Below, piece after piece: positions 1-11,700 of a DNA stretch of 64,000 bases (position 1 is the stretch's first letter; every line of letters starts with the position of its first letter). Below the pieces are notes generated by a model that worked only from the letters and a program-made list of their open reading frames with translations, searched no databases and had not been told where the DNA came from. Source of the DNA: Ignelater luminosus (lineage: Eukaryota; Arthropoda; Insecta; Coleoptera; Elateridae); the NCBI GenBank assembly GCA_011009095.1, contig VTPC01000427.1, positions 161,485-225,484 on the forward strand. The letters are read 5' to 3'. Both the position numbers and the translations under genes were made by a program.

Positions 1-3000
1 TATTATTAATTTTCATTTACGAAATACTATCATTATTTCAAGATGAGATAGTATATATTCGTATTCTGTACCTTACACACCACTACAAAAAAGGTAAGAG
101 GTATTTCTTTCAAAAATTTAATTACCAATCAACGTTTAAATAACCACTTACAATACAAAATAAATATTTGTTGTAATGAAAAATTTAACTGTTAAAGAAG
201 CACCTGTAATTATCGTTGTAGAAGCAATTAAGCATTAAAGTAAGAAGAAACTGTAAAATTTTCTTAATTAAACGGCAAGGTCAGATATGTCATTTAAAAC
301 ATTCTTGGGTCAAGGAAAAAACATATCGTATATATTACAGTTATATTATAAAAAAAAGAATACATAATATTTATACTCGAGTAACAACAAAACATGTATG
401 TAATTTTTTATCTTTTAATGGAGTTAACATACTGCTAATCTTAATTAACTGCACCAAAGTAATTTTTAATATACTATGTGTATCTACTATGTAGTAGATT
501 AACCTCCTGGGAATAAGGGGACTCCTTACAGAGTGTTATTAATGTAATTGTATGTCTCCCTTCTCTCTTTTATCAGGTTTGGTGTATCCTCACAAGTAAG
601 TATTCAAAATGTTTTAACCATTTTATCAAAAAATAGTTTTGATAGGCTGAAAATTCTTCACGTGATTTTGATGGCATTGTAAATTCATAAGTAGCCAATA
701 TTCAGACTGTACCTGCCAATACACGAACGTTTACGTGCTTCTCTTTAATTTATTGATCCAACTCTTGCGTTAACAACGATTAATAGGAAAAATTGATTTT
801 TAACAAGCAAAACAAATTTCATTGACGCACGCGTCCTTAAACTTGCTGTACCAGTCTAGACGCTATCATAACCAATTATTAATTAAAACGGCAATTTTAT
901 ATGTGTATGTGTGTGTATATATATGTGTACTCGAGGCATAGCAACCGGAAATAACTGCAGGATCATTATTACAACGCGTAAACCAATCACTGAATAATAA
1001 TTGGATTTGATTTGAAATAGGCCATTGGTGATTAAAATTTGCGTGATCATATAATCATATTGAGAACTCATTGAAGCGTTCTAACTTTAAATCAAGAGCA
1101 ACTAGATATGTGGGTGGTAATTTTATGGCGTGCATATGTATGACTGATTTTGATTTTCAAGTAGATGAAATTATTATTGTTCATCAGGAAATTATTCTGC
1201 GTAGATATCAGATTTACTTTTATATCCCTCTGTATCAAATATTCTACGGAAATGTAAATATATGTAACAATGACTTAAATTTCTATATCTAAAAACCACT
1301 AGTACATTAGCATACAAAAGTAAAAAAATAATTCTAGGAAATACCAGGATTTCCACCTTAAAGCTGACATATCTAAATCTGATATTAGTATCTAACACCA
1401 AATTTTTTTTTTTTCATTATGCCGAGAATTGAGGATTATCTGGAAGTGTCTCACTTCAGTGGCATCCATTAGTATATTTGTAACTTCCTGATACAATTGA
1501 AGAACATTCTACGGCGAATAATAGAACTAAAGAAAGTTAGTAGTTCATTAAAAGTGATGCTTAAATGCATATGAAGACGGAAGATACGAAACTAATTAAC
1601 TAATTAATTAGGAACTTTGAACTTCTTCACTCGAGATCAAAGTAATAATGTTGCTCAACCTAAGGTTAGTCTGAATATGACGTAAAGTAAGATACCAAAA
1701 TTTCATCGCCTTTAAAAAAAATAGGGGTTTTCTCTTATTTCTGTATTCCTTAGTCTTCCTTCTACTAAATAAAAGAAATGATTCATCTTTTTCTGAATTA
1801 TATAACGAGATCTTTTTCAATTTTGTTTGCTGGCTGAACAGTTAGACTATTTATGTTTTGGCCCGACATACCTGTGATTTTTGAAAAAACTTTCTCAACC
1901 TTTCTAATAGTTAGAAAATATGATAATTGAGAAACGATGTATTAAGAAAAATCCAAACTGTGACACTAGCATGACATGTCAAAACAATTGAATTTGCCGT
2001 CAATGACACAGTCTTGAAGATTCGTGATCGTTATTAAAATTATTCAATCGAATTTAACCAAATTTCAGATTATAGTTGACGTAATTCTCTGTAGGTTTCT
2101 TAAGCAGTTTAGACAAAAATTCTGAGGTCTTGAATAGATTTTTTGCTAGGTCAGATTGTTTTTGTCGAATTAACTGTAGACAAGCTAAACTTTCTATTTT
2201 AGCCAAAGGGGCAATAAGTCTTGGTACATAAAGATCACACAAAGTACTTTCTTTTCAGGTCCATCTTGGACTTAAATACTATATACAGTAGTATTCTCAT
2301 TTTAAATTTCGTTAAATATTCACTACAATTAAGCTAGAAATTCTTTAAGTTATAATATCCCCACATCTGTCTTGATGCTTTTTGCATTTTCTCAAATTTA
2401 ATTTTAAGCAACTTGATATAGCTACTTCTAACATTTAATATCATTTGACGGCACTTGTAGTTGTTCAAAACTCACAATCAGAAACACATAAGATTACCTG
2501 AAATCATGTACATCTCTGAATTACATTTTGACATTCTAAATAAGTAATAATTTTGAGAAAATCCCATAACACTTTAATTAACCTAAATCCATTAAATTGA
2601 GTCATTTACCTGGCTTTCATTGTCTGTGACCTACAAAACAAGCAATGGTTTTGTTTTATAGCAAGATCAAATTAAATAGGTAGATGAATTGAAGATGTTA
2701 ATATTAGTCTTCTTACTTACCTCCGGCACATTTTGCTATCTTTATTGGTATGAACTTCTGCCATCTTTTACGTCTACTATTCAATCATTTCATATTTTTC
2801 TAATCACTAAAAGAAGTTTTTGTTTGATTATTATAGTGTTATTTTGAATCGGTCTTCTTTTGTGAATTCAACAGGTAGGTACGAGTCTGGATATTATAAA
2901 ATCCAAAACTTTGAAAGATAAGAACAGATCGGTTACCAAGAGTACATGAATCTATTTCTTGAGCTAATACTAGTATAGATAACATGGCATCAAATGACAC

Positions 3001-4440
3001 GATTACCGCTCAGTGACTTAACTAACGTGAAGGCTGATATTCCTTAAACTTCTGCAGATTCTACCTGTATTAAAAATATGTTATCGAACTTCCATTTAAA
3101 ATATTAAATGCTGATGGGGCTGAGAGGGCTGAAAGTTATGCATGGTTCAAGGTTTAAGAATAATCGAGTCATTTTAGAAAGCAAAGATTTAATGAATAAA
3201 ATAAATAGTTTGGTATACTCTCTTCCAGAAAGATTAAAATGCTGAGTTAGTATAGAAAAGACATTCATAACACTCAGATTTAGGTTAAAACTCAGATAGA
3301 AAAACGAAAAGTCATTTAGGACCTTCTATGGCATTACGACGATTGGACTTACTAAGAATGCCGAATAGTAATTTAAAGATAACATAAATGCAAAACCATA
3401 TGGAGTTGTATGAAAGCCGAGTTGTAGAAAATCATAAGAAGGCTCACTTTAAAAGTATTTTTTTTCTATTTCCACATAGATGAACTGAAGATGTTGTCTA
3501 TATTCCAGATACGCGATTCGTAATACACGTCAGTTTGCTTTTAGTTTTACTTTTTACTTTCTTACTTTGGTAGGACTTAACGGGTGACTAGTTTATCTGT
3601 ATTTTTGGTGCTGTGGTTGATAAAACTGTTGGTTGGCTTTCTTTCCTAAATTCTACCCTTTGGAATTTCTAGATTAAATAAATTCCTAATTTCAGTTTTA
3701 ACATGAATAGCCTATAGCGAGAAAAGCTTTGATAGTTGTATATCAGATTTACATATTTTGATTTTTCATATAAAATTTTAAAATATTAAAAACCTATCGT
3801 TAGTGAACAGAAAGAAACATGCATCTGAGTTCATTACGTCTCATTAGGAAACGAAAAGCTGATTGTTAAACATACTGTCGTTCTAACTATTCCTATCAAC
3901 ATACTTCATTATGTGACAAGCTATTATTTGCCATTATTGAAATGAACGCTCCGTGAAGTCGTAGCCTTCCAATGAATTCGATTGTAGTAATTGCTATGCG
4001 TAATGGTACTCCATACTATTTAAAATGGCACATACAGATTTTATATTTCGCTATTGTTTATATCAAAGCAAAATGAGTGATTTATCTAAATAAAAACATG
4101 GTGGATTGATATCAGAGTTTATGTTCTTGATGAAATTAATTTTTTTTGTTATAAGTGTGTAGGACTTTTATTAGTAGATGATTATATATGCAAGTTCAGC
4201 ATATCAATACTGAAGGCAGAACGTTCGTATAAATTAGCTTGTCTGAGAAAAATCAAATTTTGCGTAAAACATGTGGAGTTGTGGAGACTACTCAACGTTT
4301 TAGTTTTTTTTCTCTTGTTGCTTATTCTTTACTTCTAAAATTGTCTTATCTACAATTGTTAGAATTTATAATTAATGAATATGTCAACTGTTATGACTGT
4401 TTACAAAATAAAAATTTAATAAAATAATCAAAAAATGTAC
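1..4440. other. Upstream AT-rich intergenic DNA, no gene seen
   Basis: This stretch lies 3.8-8.2 kb upstream of the hth start codon. Its open frames are under about 75 codons, low in complexity and AT-driven, and none resembles a protein I know. I saw no tRNA-like box pair and no long repeat. Two small items stand out: a TG/TA microsatellite near 900-928 and a splice-site-like pair around 577-595 (see findings). It may contain distal hth regulatory DNA, but that is inference. Confidence 0.6.
899..928. repeat. Short TG/TA microsatellite
   Basis: An interrupted run of alternating purine-pyrimidine dinucleotides (TATGTG, TGTGTG, then TATATA) about 30 bp long in intergenic DNA. It is simple-sequence slippage and nothing suggests function. 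Confidence 0.7.
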
Positions 4441-4912
4441 GTTGTATCATTCTCTTGCATCCTATGATTTATTTATGTTACGACGGGACGTTTCGGAAGT
4501 GCAACATCACAGCAGATCTTGTATCAACAAACGGGAGTGTTGAACGTCTTTGAGGACGCTGTCAGATTTGTCTGACAGCGCGGTAAGACTTGCTCTTTGC
4601 TATCACTTGTTTACGTCAATTCGAAGTGTTTGAAAGATTTATTCGGGCCGCTCAATCATTTTTCATGAGAGCACATCCTAGGCGAACCCGCAGGAGACGC
4701 TGCCGGAGGCGACGGTGATTGGCACTGACAAGTTGTCATCGGTCGGGCGGCCGCGGTACCCGTGCGAACTCGTAACGCAGCACTACAAAACGATGATGGA
4801 TGATGAAGCAAAGACGTGCACCTATCTTACCCCCTTCGTATACTTAAAAAAGAGTTGTACATATTGTTATTCTTTTACGGTTCTTATTAAATACTTTACA
4901 GCACAAAAAAAC
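4440..4912 (+). other. GC-rich block upstream of hth: candidate enhancer or unrecognised exon
   Basis: Base composition rises sharply above the AT-rich surroundings, with CpG-containing words such as GGGCGGCCGCGG. The block holds two palindromic arrangements of TGACA, the half-site bound by Meis/Hth-class homeodomains, at 4558-4579 and 4726-4738. From 4682 to 4912 one + strand frame is open and reads in a protein-like way (ANPQETLPEATV, then SSVGRPRYPCELVTQHY). It starts just after an acceptor-like TAG at 4679-4681. I do not recognise the peptide and see no convincing donor. It could be a conserved enhancer about 3.6 kb upstream of hth, an exon of an unknown transcript, or a relic of a coding sequence. 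Confidence 0.4.
4558..4579. promoter_or_regulatory. Palindrome with paired Meis/Hth half-sites
   Basis: A perfect 9-bp inverted repeat with a 4-base spacer. Its arms contain CTGTCA (4559-4564) and TGACAG (4573-4578), which are the Meis/Hth consensus on opposite strands. A second palindrome, TGACAAGTTGTCA at 4726-4738, lies 150 bp away in the same GC-rich block. TGACAG is the known Meis-family core. Binding here is inferred. A transcribed hairpin is the alternative reading. Confidence 0.4.
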
Positions 4913-7790
4913 TGAAAAAGCTGGAATTTCTAAATACCATCAAATGGAAAAGCCCATCTCCATTTAACATGTAAAAGCGGACTTGTTAAATGTCAATAAT
5001 CTTGTAGAATAAAAATAATTTTCATTAAACACTGATCATTTCAAATACTTTTGCAATTCAATAATTTGATGTCGTAGCACTTTTCTCATAACAGAATAAA
5101 TTTTGCTCATTGACAAAAATATGTATAATAAGAGGATTAGACATACCTTTCAACTTTCGTTGCCTACTTTAAACGATATAAAAAATGTTTGAATGACTAT
5201 GCAATTTTATTTCTGTGCATCTTCTTTCATTTGAGCAAAACGTTTCCTTATCCACATTACCCAATTATAATTCCCTCTTAACACTATTTATTGTTATACA
5301 CAAGTATCAAATTAAATTTAAAAGGTGTACATGTATATATTTGTTCATTAAACGAACACGATTGTTAGTTCTCTTTTTTTTTCTTAATGAATACTTTATT
5401 ATTACATCTAGTTATTTTATAATTCGTGTATTCTTAATGTTCGTATTTAGATGTAAATTTATCTGGCTAGATGAATAAACTGATTAAATTTGACTGACAC
5501 GTTGAAAATGTTCGTCATCCCTGGAGTAAAGCGATAAGTTGTTAGATAGATACAAGAAACGTTTTTCCTCTTCTAACTTGTAAAATGTGAATAATTAGAT
5601 ATTTGATATGCATGTGCATCATAACAACACCTGCTCAATATTGTCTCTCATATAATAGACATTTCTATTTCTATTTTCAGTTATATACCGTTAGAGATAT
5701 TGCAATTTAGTGAAGATGAAGAAATGATAAGTCTACTTATATGTAGCTTCAGTGCAAATTCTAGAATTCCAAAAAACTTTCCATTACCAAACGACAAAAT
5801 AGGGGAGTTAAAAGGGATGACTTGCAATTTTTTTAATTTATTTTCGGCGTACGAAGTACCGAAGTGCTAACGATGGATGTAATAGTTAATGGTTATATTG
5901 ATAGAATGAAGTGTGGAAAAAAGGTACATTCTAATTGAAAGTGTACTAGCTGCTTGTACATGTTAAAATTGGTTAAATCTCGTTTTTGTTATCTGAATGT
6001 CATTTATGAGCAAAAACTTGTGTGATTTCGTTTGATATGATTTTTAAAAGATTAGTGTTGGTAAGTATCTTACCAATAGAAAAAGTTAGTATCTGTGCAA
6101 TATAATAGTAATAATGACACTATGAGTTTTTTATGTAAAGACAGTACCAGTATTTGCAAAACATCATCTGATTCACTTATATATATGGCACCTAAATATC
6201 AACAAGTGGATCTACTAATAAATTATTTCTCGACTTATCTAGATACACATGTTTATATGGTTCAGACAATATCTTGAAGCAATGATAAAAAACTTGAATA
6301 ACAAATTTCCCATATTTATTGTAAATATATATTTCTATTTTTGAGCAAATATACTGCATTTTTAACAAAAGGACAAACATTGAAACCAATAGAAGACGTG
6401 CAAATGCATTCAATAATACTGTAGGGTTTTAGTTCAAGTTAACTGGAGTTTAAGTAAAAATAGTGATACATATAGCAAACAAACACTTTGGTGTTATACA
6501 GTGGGTTTTACATATTTTGAACATTTTCTTCCGTTGGTAAAAAGAGTTTTCAGAATAGTTTGTAATCTTTCAGTCACGATAGTCCATGTCGTAAATGTCT
6601 TTTGTCAAAGCAATTCAATAACTTGTTTTGTTCATGTACGTCTCTCATTATATCTTCCAAATAAGTTATTGTTAACGTACTATTTAATTTTTAGTTATTT
6701 TTATTTTCAATGCTTTTGTCCAGTGCATGTTGACACCGTAGTAGAATATGAATAATTTTCTTAGAATCCATCAATAGGCTTCAAACCTTCAAAGAAATTC
6801 CCTCATTTAAAGCAATTATTTTACAATATTTGCTTTAGCCTTTCTTTGGTTCTTGTTCTTTTAAAGTTAAAATTGTTGGTTTTACCATAAGCTTAAATAC
6901 TTGAGGGATAAACAAATTAGTTTTAGTATAATCCCTCAACCTTTAGACTATAGGTTTCTCTTTTTCTTTTACTTAGAAATACAGAAATTGCTAAAACTGT
7001 AATTGTGGATCTTAAATGTTCCAGTTTGTTGGGGACTTTGAATGTGCGAACATCTTTTTCGTTTTGTTTATAATTTTGTGCGTATAGTTAGTTTTCAAAA
7101 ATGTATTGGGTAAGTTTTGAAATTGCATATAACAATCATTCTATTCTAGAGAGTTTATCTTACTTTATTAATTAAATTTAAACATTTTATAAAATACACC
7201 CTCTGACACAAAATCAACAGCGCGAAATACCTTCCATTTTAATGTTAATCCAGTCTTTTATTTTAATCACAAATTTCAAAGTTATTTTTCATATAACTTT
7301 TTTTTTCGATTTGTTGTTTTATTACATGGTGATATTCCGAAATGTAACTCATCTGTATAAAATAAATTCATCACATTTTCTAGACAGGTATGATATGTAC
7401 TAGAATAAAAAGAATCTCCTAGAATCTTCTTTTTCTCATAAAAACATTTTTGTGGTAAACATAATAATAATAATTACAGGATTCACATTAAAGTTGAACA
7501 TGTTTATTCTAAACTCATGACAGCTCATGAAACCGCTTGGAAGTCGAGAAGTGGTTTGATTTTTCTCACGGTATATACTACAAAACAAATTTCCACCTTA
7601 TTTTCTTAAGATTCTTTCCTTTGTGTCAATATTTTAAACAAGAAACCATCTTCTTATCTCCTACCTGCATTATATCTACAATAAGCAAAAATCCTTTTTC
7701 AAATAATACCACCGTTATATGCGTATAACAAAATCCCAAGCCACCTCTCCGGTTTACATACATACTCCAGGGTAGATAGAACTCACGGAG
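4913..7790. other. AT-rich DNA between distal block and promoter
   Basis: No gene is visible. The open frames (for example near 5215-5478 and 6501-6755) are rich in Phe, Leu, Tyr and Ile, as expected from AT-rich noise. There is a perfect 8-bp inverted repeat with a 3-base loop at 6058-6076. Otherwise I see nothing that supports a feature. Confidence 0.6.
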
Positions 7791-7949
7791 GTACCGCGTA
7801 GTCGGGCTGTGCATGTGCATGGTGGCATTTAGTAGTACGGACGACCGACAGAGCGCGAGCGCGACGCTACAGCCGCCATTGGCCGAGGGGCGTTTCAGTA
7901 CCCTGACAGATCATTCATCTGAGCCCCACTCTGCCCCCGCCGACGGCCG

Positions 7950-7959
7950 TGATTGACAG
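7950..7959 (+). promoter_or_regulatory. Perfect Exd-Hth (PBX-MEIS) composite site
   Basis: TGATTGACAG matches the consensus known for cooperative binding of Pbx/Exd (TGATTG) with Meis/Hth (TGACAG). It sits in the hth promoter/5' UTR island, about 290 bp before the start codon and 34 bp after an initiator-like motif. A second TGACAG lies 46 bp upstream (7904). The position suggests that Hth, with its partner Exd, may bind its own promoter. Function is inferred. Confidence 0.55.
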
Positions 7960-8043
7960 TTGGCAGACGACTGCGGACCGCGCAGGAACTCCGCACGCGT
8001 TCCGGACCATCTCACGGCGCAGCAGCAGAAACAAACCCTGCTC

Positions 8044-8094
8044 ATGCTCACGATTCGGATCTCCAGGTGCAGCACGTGGAGGCGCCGCGTGTGA
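8044..8094 (+). other. Upstream ORF 1 in the hth 5' leader (16 codons)
   Basis: ATG at 8044 opens a 16-codon frame ending in TGA at 8092-8094. It lies in a different frame from the hth start at 8244, so it cannot extend the protein. A minimal ATG-TGA follows at 8094-8099, overlapping its stop. Between here and the next uORF is a 12-bp GC palindrome, GGGCCCGGGCCC, at 8148-8159. If transcription starts upstream of 8044, these elements would be expected to lower initiation at the main start. Confidence 0.4.
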
Positions 8095-8163
8095 TGTGAC
8101 CACGACGACTACGATCAGCATTTGAGGACGCGAGTGAAACAGTGACTGGGCCCGGGCCCGCGT

Positions 8164-8196
8164 ATGTGCAGTGCAGTGGATTGTGACTCGGTATAA
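8164..8196 (+). other. Upstream ORF 3 in the hth 5' leader (10 codons)
   Basis: ATG at 8164 reads ten codons (MCSAVDCDSV) to TAA at 8194-8196, 47 bp before the hth start and in another frame. It is the last AUG before the main start, a spacing that would allow reinitiation. Whether it is transcribed or conserved is unknown. Confidence 0.4.
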
Positions 8197-8243
8197 CGGT
8201 GGCCCAACACGCAGACTACCCTGGTGCGACCGGCAGGGCTTTC

Positions 8244-8258
8244 ATGGCTCAGCCACGG
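8244..8258 (+). CDS. hth: homothorax, coding exon 1 (MAQPR)
   Basis: The five codons ATG GCT CAG CCA CGG encode MAQPR, the conserved N-terminus of Meis/Hth proteins (fly Hth begins MAQPRYD). A strong donor, GTAGGT, follows at 8259. The exon ends on a codon boundary (phase 0), and joining it to 23555 gives MAQPRYDEGIHPGYMDG, which is the family start. The in-frame TGA at 8184-8186 and the position in the GC-rich promoter island support this start. The tiny first coding exon before a very large intron agrees with what I recall of hth gene structure. The exon is invisible to simple ORF calling because of its size. Confidence 0.9.
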
Positions 8259-8716
8259 GTAGGTGGTCCAAGGAAGATCTTCCTCATCGTGTTTTTCCAC
8301 CTAGCAACATGGAAGACCGAGCTCAAGCCAATCTGACATAACCTCTTTAAACTAGTACCACCCCCCATATAAATAATATTGACGTTTAGAATTAATTTAT
8401 TTTCCGGTAAAAAGGTGCCGTAACCTCCAGGAGAAGGAATCTCCGAATGCGCGCCAAACGCATATATATAAATCATTGTTATGATGGGATACACGGGGTG
8501 AACCCGGAGGGTTGCATATCCGCACACTGATAAATCTTACTGCGGGCGGCGGGGCGTCGTCGCGATGTTTTCCAGTGCTATAGTGCTATCAATCAGGACG
8601 TAATGAATGGGTCCTATCCATATATCATTCACGGGTTGCGCACTCTGCATATCACAAAATACATTTGCTACATTTCAAAGTTTTATTCTTGTGTATTACA
8701 TGAAGGTTATATGCAT

Positions 8717-8735
8717 ACCAATTAAATTAATTGGT
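8717..8735. promoter_or_regulatory. 19-bp perfect palindrome with two homeodomain cores
   Basis: ACCAATTAA and TTAATTGGT flank a single central A, giving a perfect inverted repeat of 9-bp arms. Each arm contains TAAT/ATTA, the core bound by Antp/Paired-class homeodomains, next to a CCAAT-like flank. It lies about 460 bp into intron 1. A paired-class dimer site is possible. In AT-rich DNA it could also be chance. Confidence 0.3.
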
Positions 8736-11700
8736 CCACATTTAAGATATTCCAAGTGTAATATCTTCTAATTCATGCCTTATTAAAATTTGGCGGGATA
8801 TGTAGACTCGAACTGTTTTTTCGATTGTTTTGAAGAAAGTTACATAGCAATAGCATAACTATGTGAATATTAAATTACAATGGAAGTACGCAATAAAGTT
8901 ATATTTTTGTTGGTTACCTAGACATTATTTAAACAGACACATATAAGTATATGAAAGTAATATAATTATCCCATAAATTATTCAAAAGTTGTCAATAAAA
9001 AATGAGTATATATCTGTCTAGTAAAATTATTATTTCTAAAGGCATCGGGCGCCGTACGTGACGATTCTTCAGAAGAACATCAGCTGCATTGAAATTAACG
9101 TTTAACGTTCTTACTCAAATAGACTTTAAAACCGCATTAGGTTTATCTTTAATGTATGGTAATACATTTTGCTAATAAAATTTTAAATTTGTATTGGTAA
9201 AAATAAAAAGAGAACGCGCCGACGTATAAGTAAAGGACGCGCCGCGCTTCAATGTACGAAGATTATAGTTTAGGTCTTAGCTTTCAGGAATACTTTTAAT
9301 TCTTTTAAAATCCATGAATAGGCACTTTACCATCGGATGCTCGTACCTGCCTTCGCCTTCTATATAAAACGCTATCCGAAAAAACTAGCCCCGTATGATT
9401 TTTGAATAGTCATCGAAGTATTCCAAGCATCTCGAGCCGATCTCGGCGCGATTTTCCTTGTGATGTTGCTGTATTCATACTATAAGAAGTCGGACTTCAA
9501 CACAAGAATACAAAGTGTTCAAATATAGAGCTGGCGTTCCTATTTATGAACTTTGCAACAATATATCGGACAAATAACTATAAACGTAATCGTAAAAAGA
9601 CGCGAAAAATAATTAAATTCGTTGTATCGGACAATTAATCGCGTTATAAAAAGTCGGATTTAATTGCAGACGGGAGTTTTTAATAATAGCCATCATTTGT
9701 ACCTTTAATCCATATTAATACGGCAACTATCGCAGCATAACAAGTTTTAAAAATGGGCAAAAATAATAAACTTTTAATGTACCCCGTTTAATTGTAATGC
9801 CACTCACTAAATGGTTGTTCCGTCGGAAGACGCGTTCAGTAATCATATGAAGCAAACATCCAAGTTAAGAAATCAAGCAAATGATTTGCATTCGAACGCA
9901 TCCATACGAAAACAACCGTCTAATGCTAACTTCAGAATTATTACAACATTATTTGTGAAGAATTATTCATGGAATATACTTATATGAAAGTAAAATTTAG
10001 CGTCGCTTGAAGAAGGACAAAGAAAAAACAATCTCATTCGTCTTCAAATGGAAAGAACCCAACAGTTTTGGAATGTCAATGAAGGAATTATTGAGGAATA
10101 TTCGAAAATTTCTGAGATTTTTTGTGGTTGAATAACCAAATAACTTAGCGTCGCTTAAGTATACCATCAACATTAAACTTGTTAAAGAATCAGGAAAAAG
10201 AACGTCTACAACGGTTTTATTATGGATCTAAAAGCATGGGAAGCCGTAGAAATCAACTGTAAAACCCGCTTTGAAATTATATATTTTTTAAAATACCCCA
10301 AACTAACGGAATTATTTGAATTTTACATTTTGTTTGTGAATTTGAGAAAACATAACAGGATTGAACTGAATGCAACATGACATTAAGATTTCTTATTCAG
10401 AATGGGATAGTTTTTGTGTTATTGCTATAGTGTTGAAAGTGCTTTCATATAAAGGATCAAAGATAAGTCATTACTGAATGTGACTAATTGAAAAATTTAG
10501 CAAGTATTATATACAGAATTTTCAATTGTTGTGGTGTTTCTTTTCAAAATAATCAATTTAATCATACAAATTAATAAAAGTATGCCAAATATTGGCAGAT
10601 TTGAAAAATGAAAGTAAAATTATTTTTTCTATTATTTTTGACCGTCTAAATTCCAATCTCTATTGGAGAAATTATAAAAATTATCTAACATAGTTACAGT
10701 TGACTAATCAAACATTGCCTTAGGGTACTTCATGGTCAAGTACTACTTCAAATCAAAAACAACAAATTTTTGCTCATCATCAAGATCAGTCAAGATATTT
10801 TTTAAAATTTAATATTGATGATTAATAACCAAAACATAACCTAATTAAAGAAATCTTTAGCTATTATGTAGTTTTAATCAAGATTCTGTTTCATTTCCTT
10901 TTATAAAAATCTTTTTCTCTCTGTTATAAAATTCAAGATAATGTTGAGAAAAGAACAATGCCAAAAATGGTAGTTTTTACTTTTTAAAAAATTGGCGCCA
11001 AAATAGCCAACAATCACTCTTTGTGGAAAATTAATAATAATTGGGAATATTCTAGAAATTCAGTGGATAAATTTGAATTTATTTCATCTTGCCCTTTCTT
11101 CTACTCAAGATAAACACAATACTTTTGGAGACGGATCTTTTATTCGAACAGATCAAAGAAGATTACCAAAAGCAAAATTACCCAGATGTTTTCGGCCTAA
11201 TTCAACTAAGAAGAAATTTTAAACATTTGTAAGTCAAAAATGTTTAGAAAAATGTAATCTTTTCTGAAGATCTAAAATAAATAATAATAAAGTGGTTTTT
11301 AAAAGACATTTAAAAATCTTAATCCCATTTTCTTGGAAGGTCCATACACAAAACAACTTTTTCCTAATGAGCTTTTAAAGTCTAACGAAAAACATTCCTT
11401 TCAAACAAGGTTTTAGAATATTCCCACAATAGTTAATATTTTCCTAAAGTTACAATTTTTGGCTTTCAACTTAAAAATTGTTCGATACTTTCAAGCCGGT
11501 GAATTCCAATTTGATAATATCCTGAAACATCAGGCTGTTAAAAAGACATCTTCAAATCATTTTCTACACTTAAAAAAAACTTTAAGTCGTATAACACACT
11601 CCGCGTCTGTTTAGTACTCCATGAAATTTTACGACGACATCCATTCCAACAAGTTCCTACTTTAGAACCCAGTAAAACCGAATCTAAAAACTGAAATAAC

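Larger units (their letters stand above)
7790..8243 (+). promoter_or_regulatory. hth: hth promoter and 5' UTR island
   Basis: A GC- and CpG-rich island immediately precedes the hth start codon in otherwise AT-rich DNA. It contains an inverted CCAAT box (ATTGG near 7878), an initiator-like TCATTC at 7911-7916 that fits the arthropod Inr consensus TCAKTY, and a second, poorer one (TCAGTA) at 7895. I see no good TATA box at the expected spacing, so the promoter is probably TATA-less. TGACAG occurs at 7904-7909 and again inside the composite site at 7950-7959. An in-frame stop at 8184-8186 closes the frame upstream of the start. The transcription start is not determined, and a further 5' non-coding exon cannot be excluded. 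Confidence 0.6.

Noticed and set aside
7915-8527. Three overlapping - strand frames over the hth promoter
   Set aside because: They are open because the island is GC-rich; none has a recognisable domain, and the + strand hth exon and donor explain the region.
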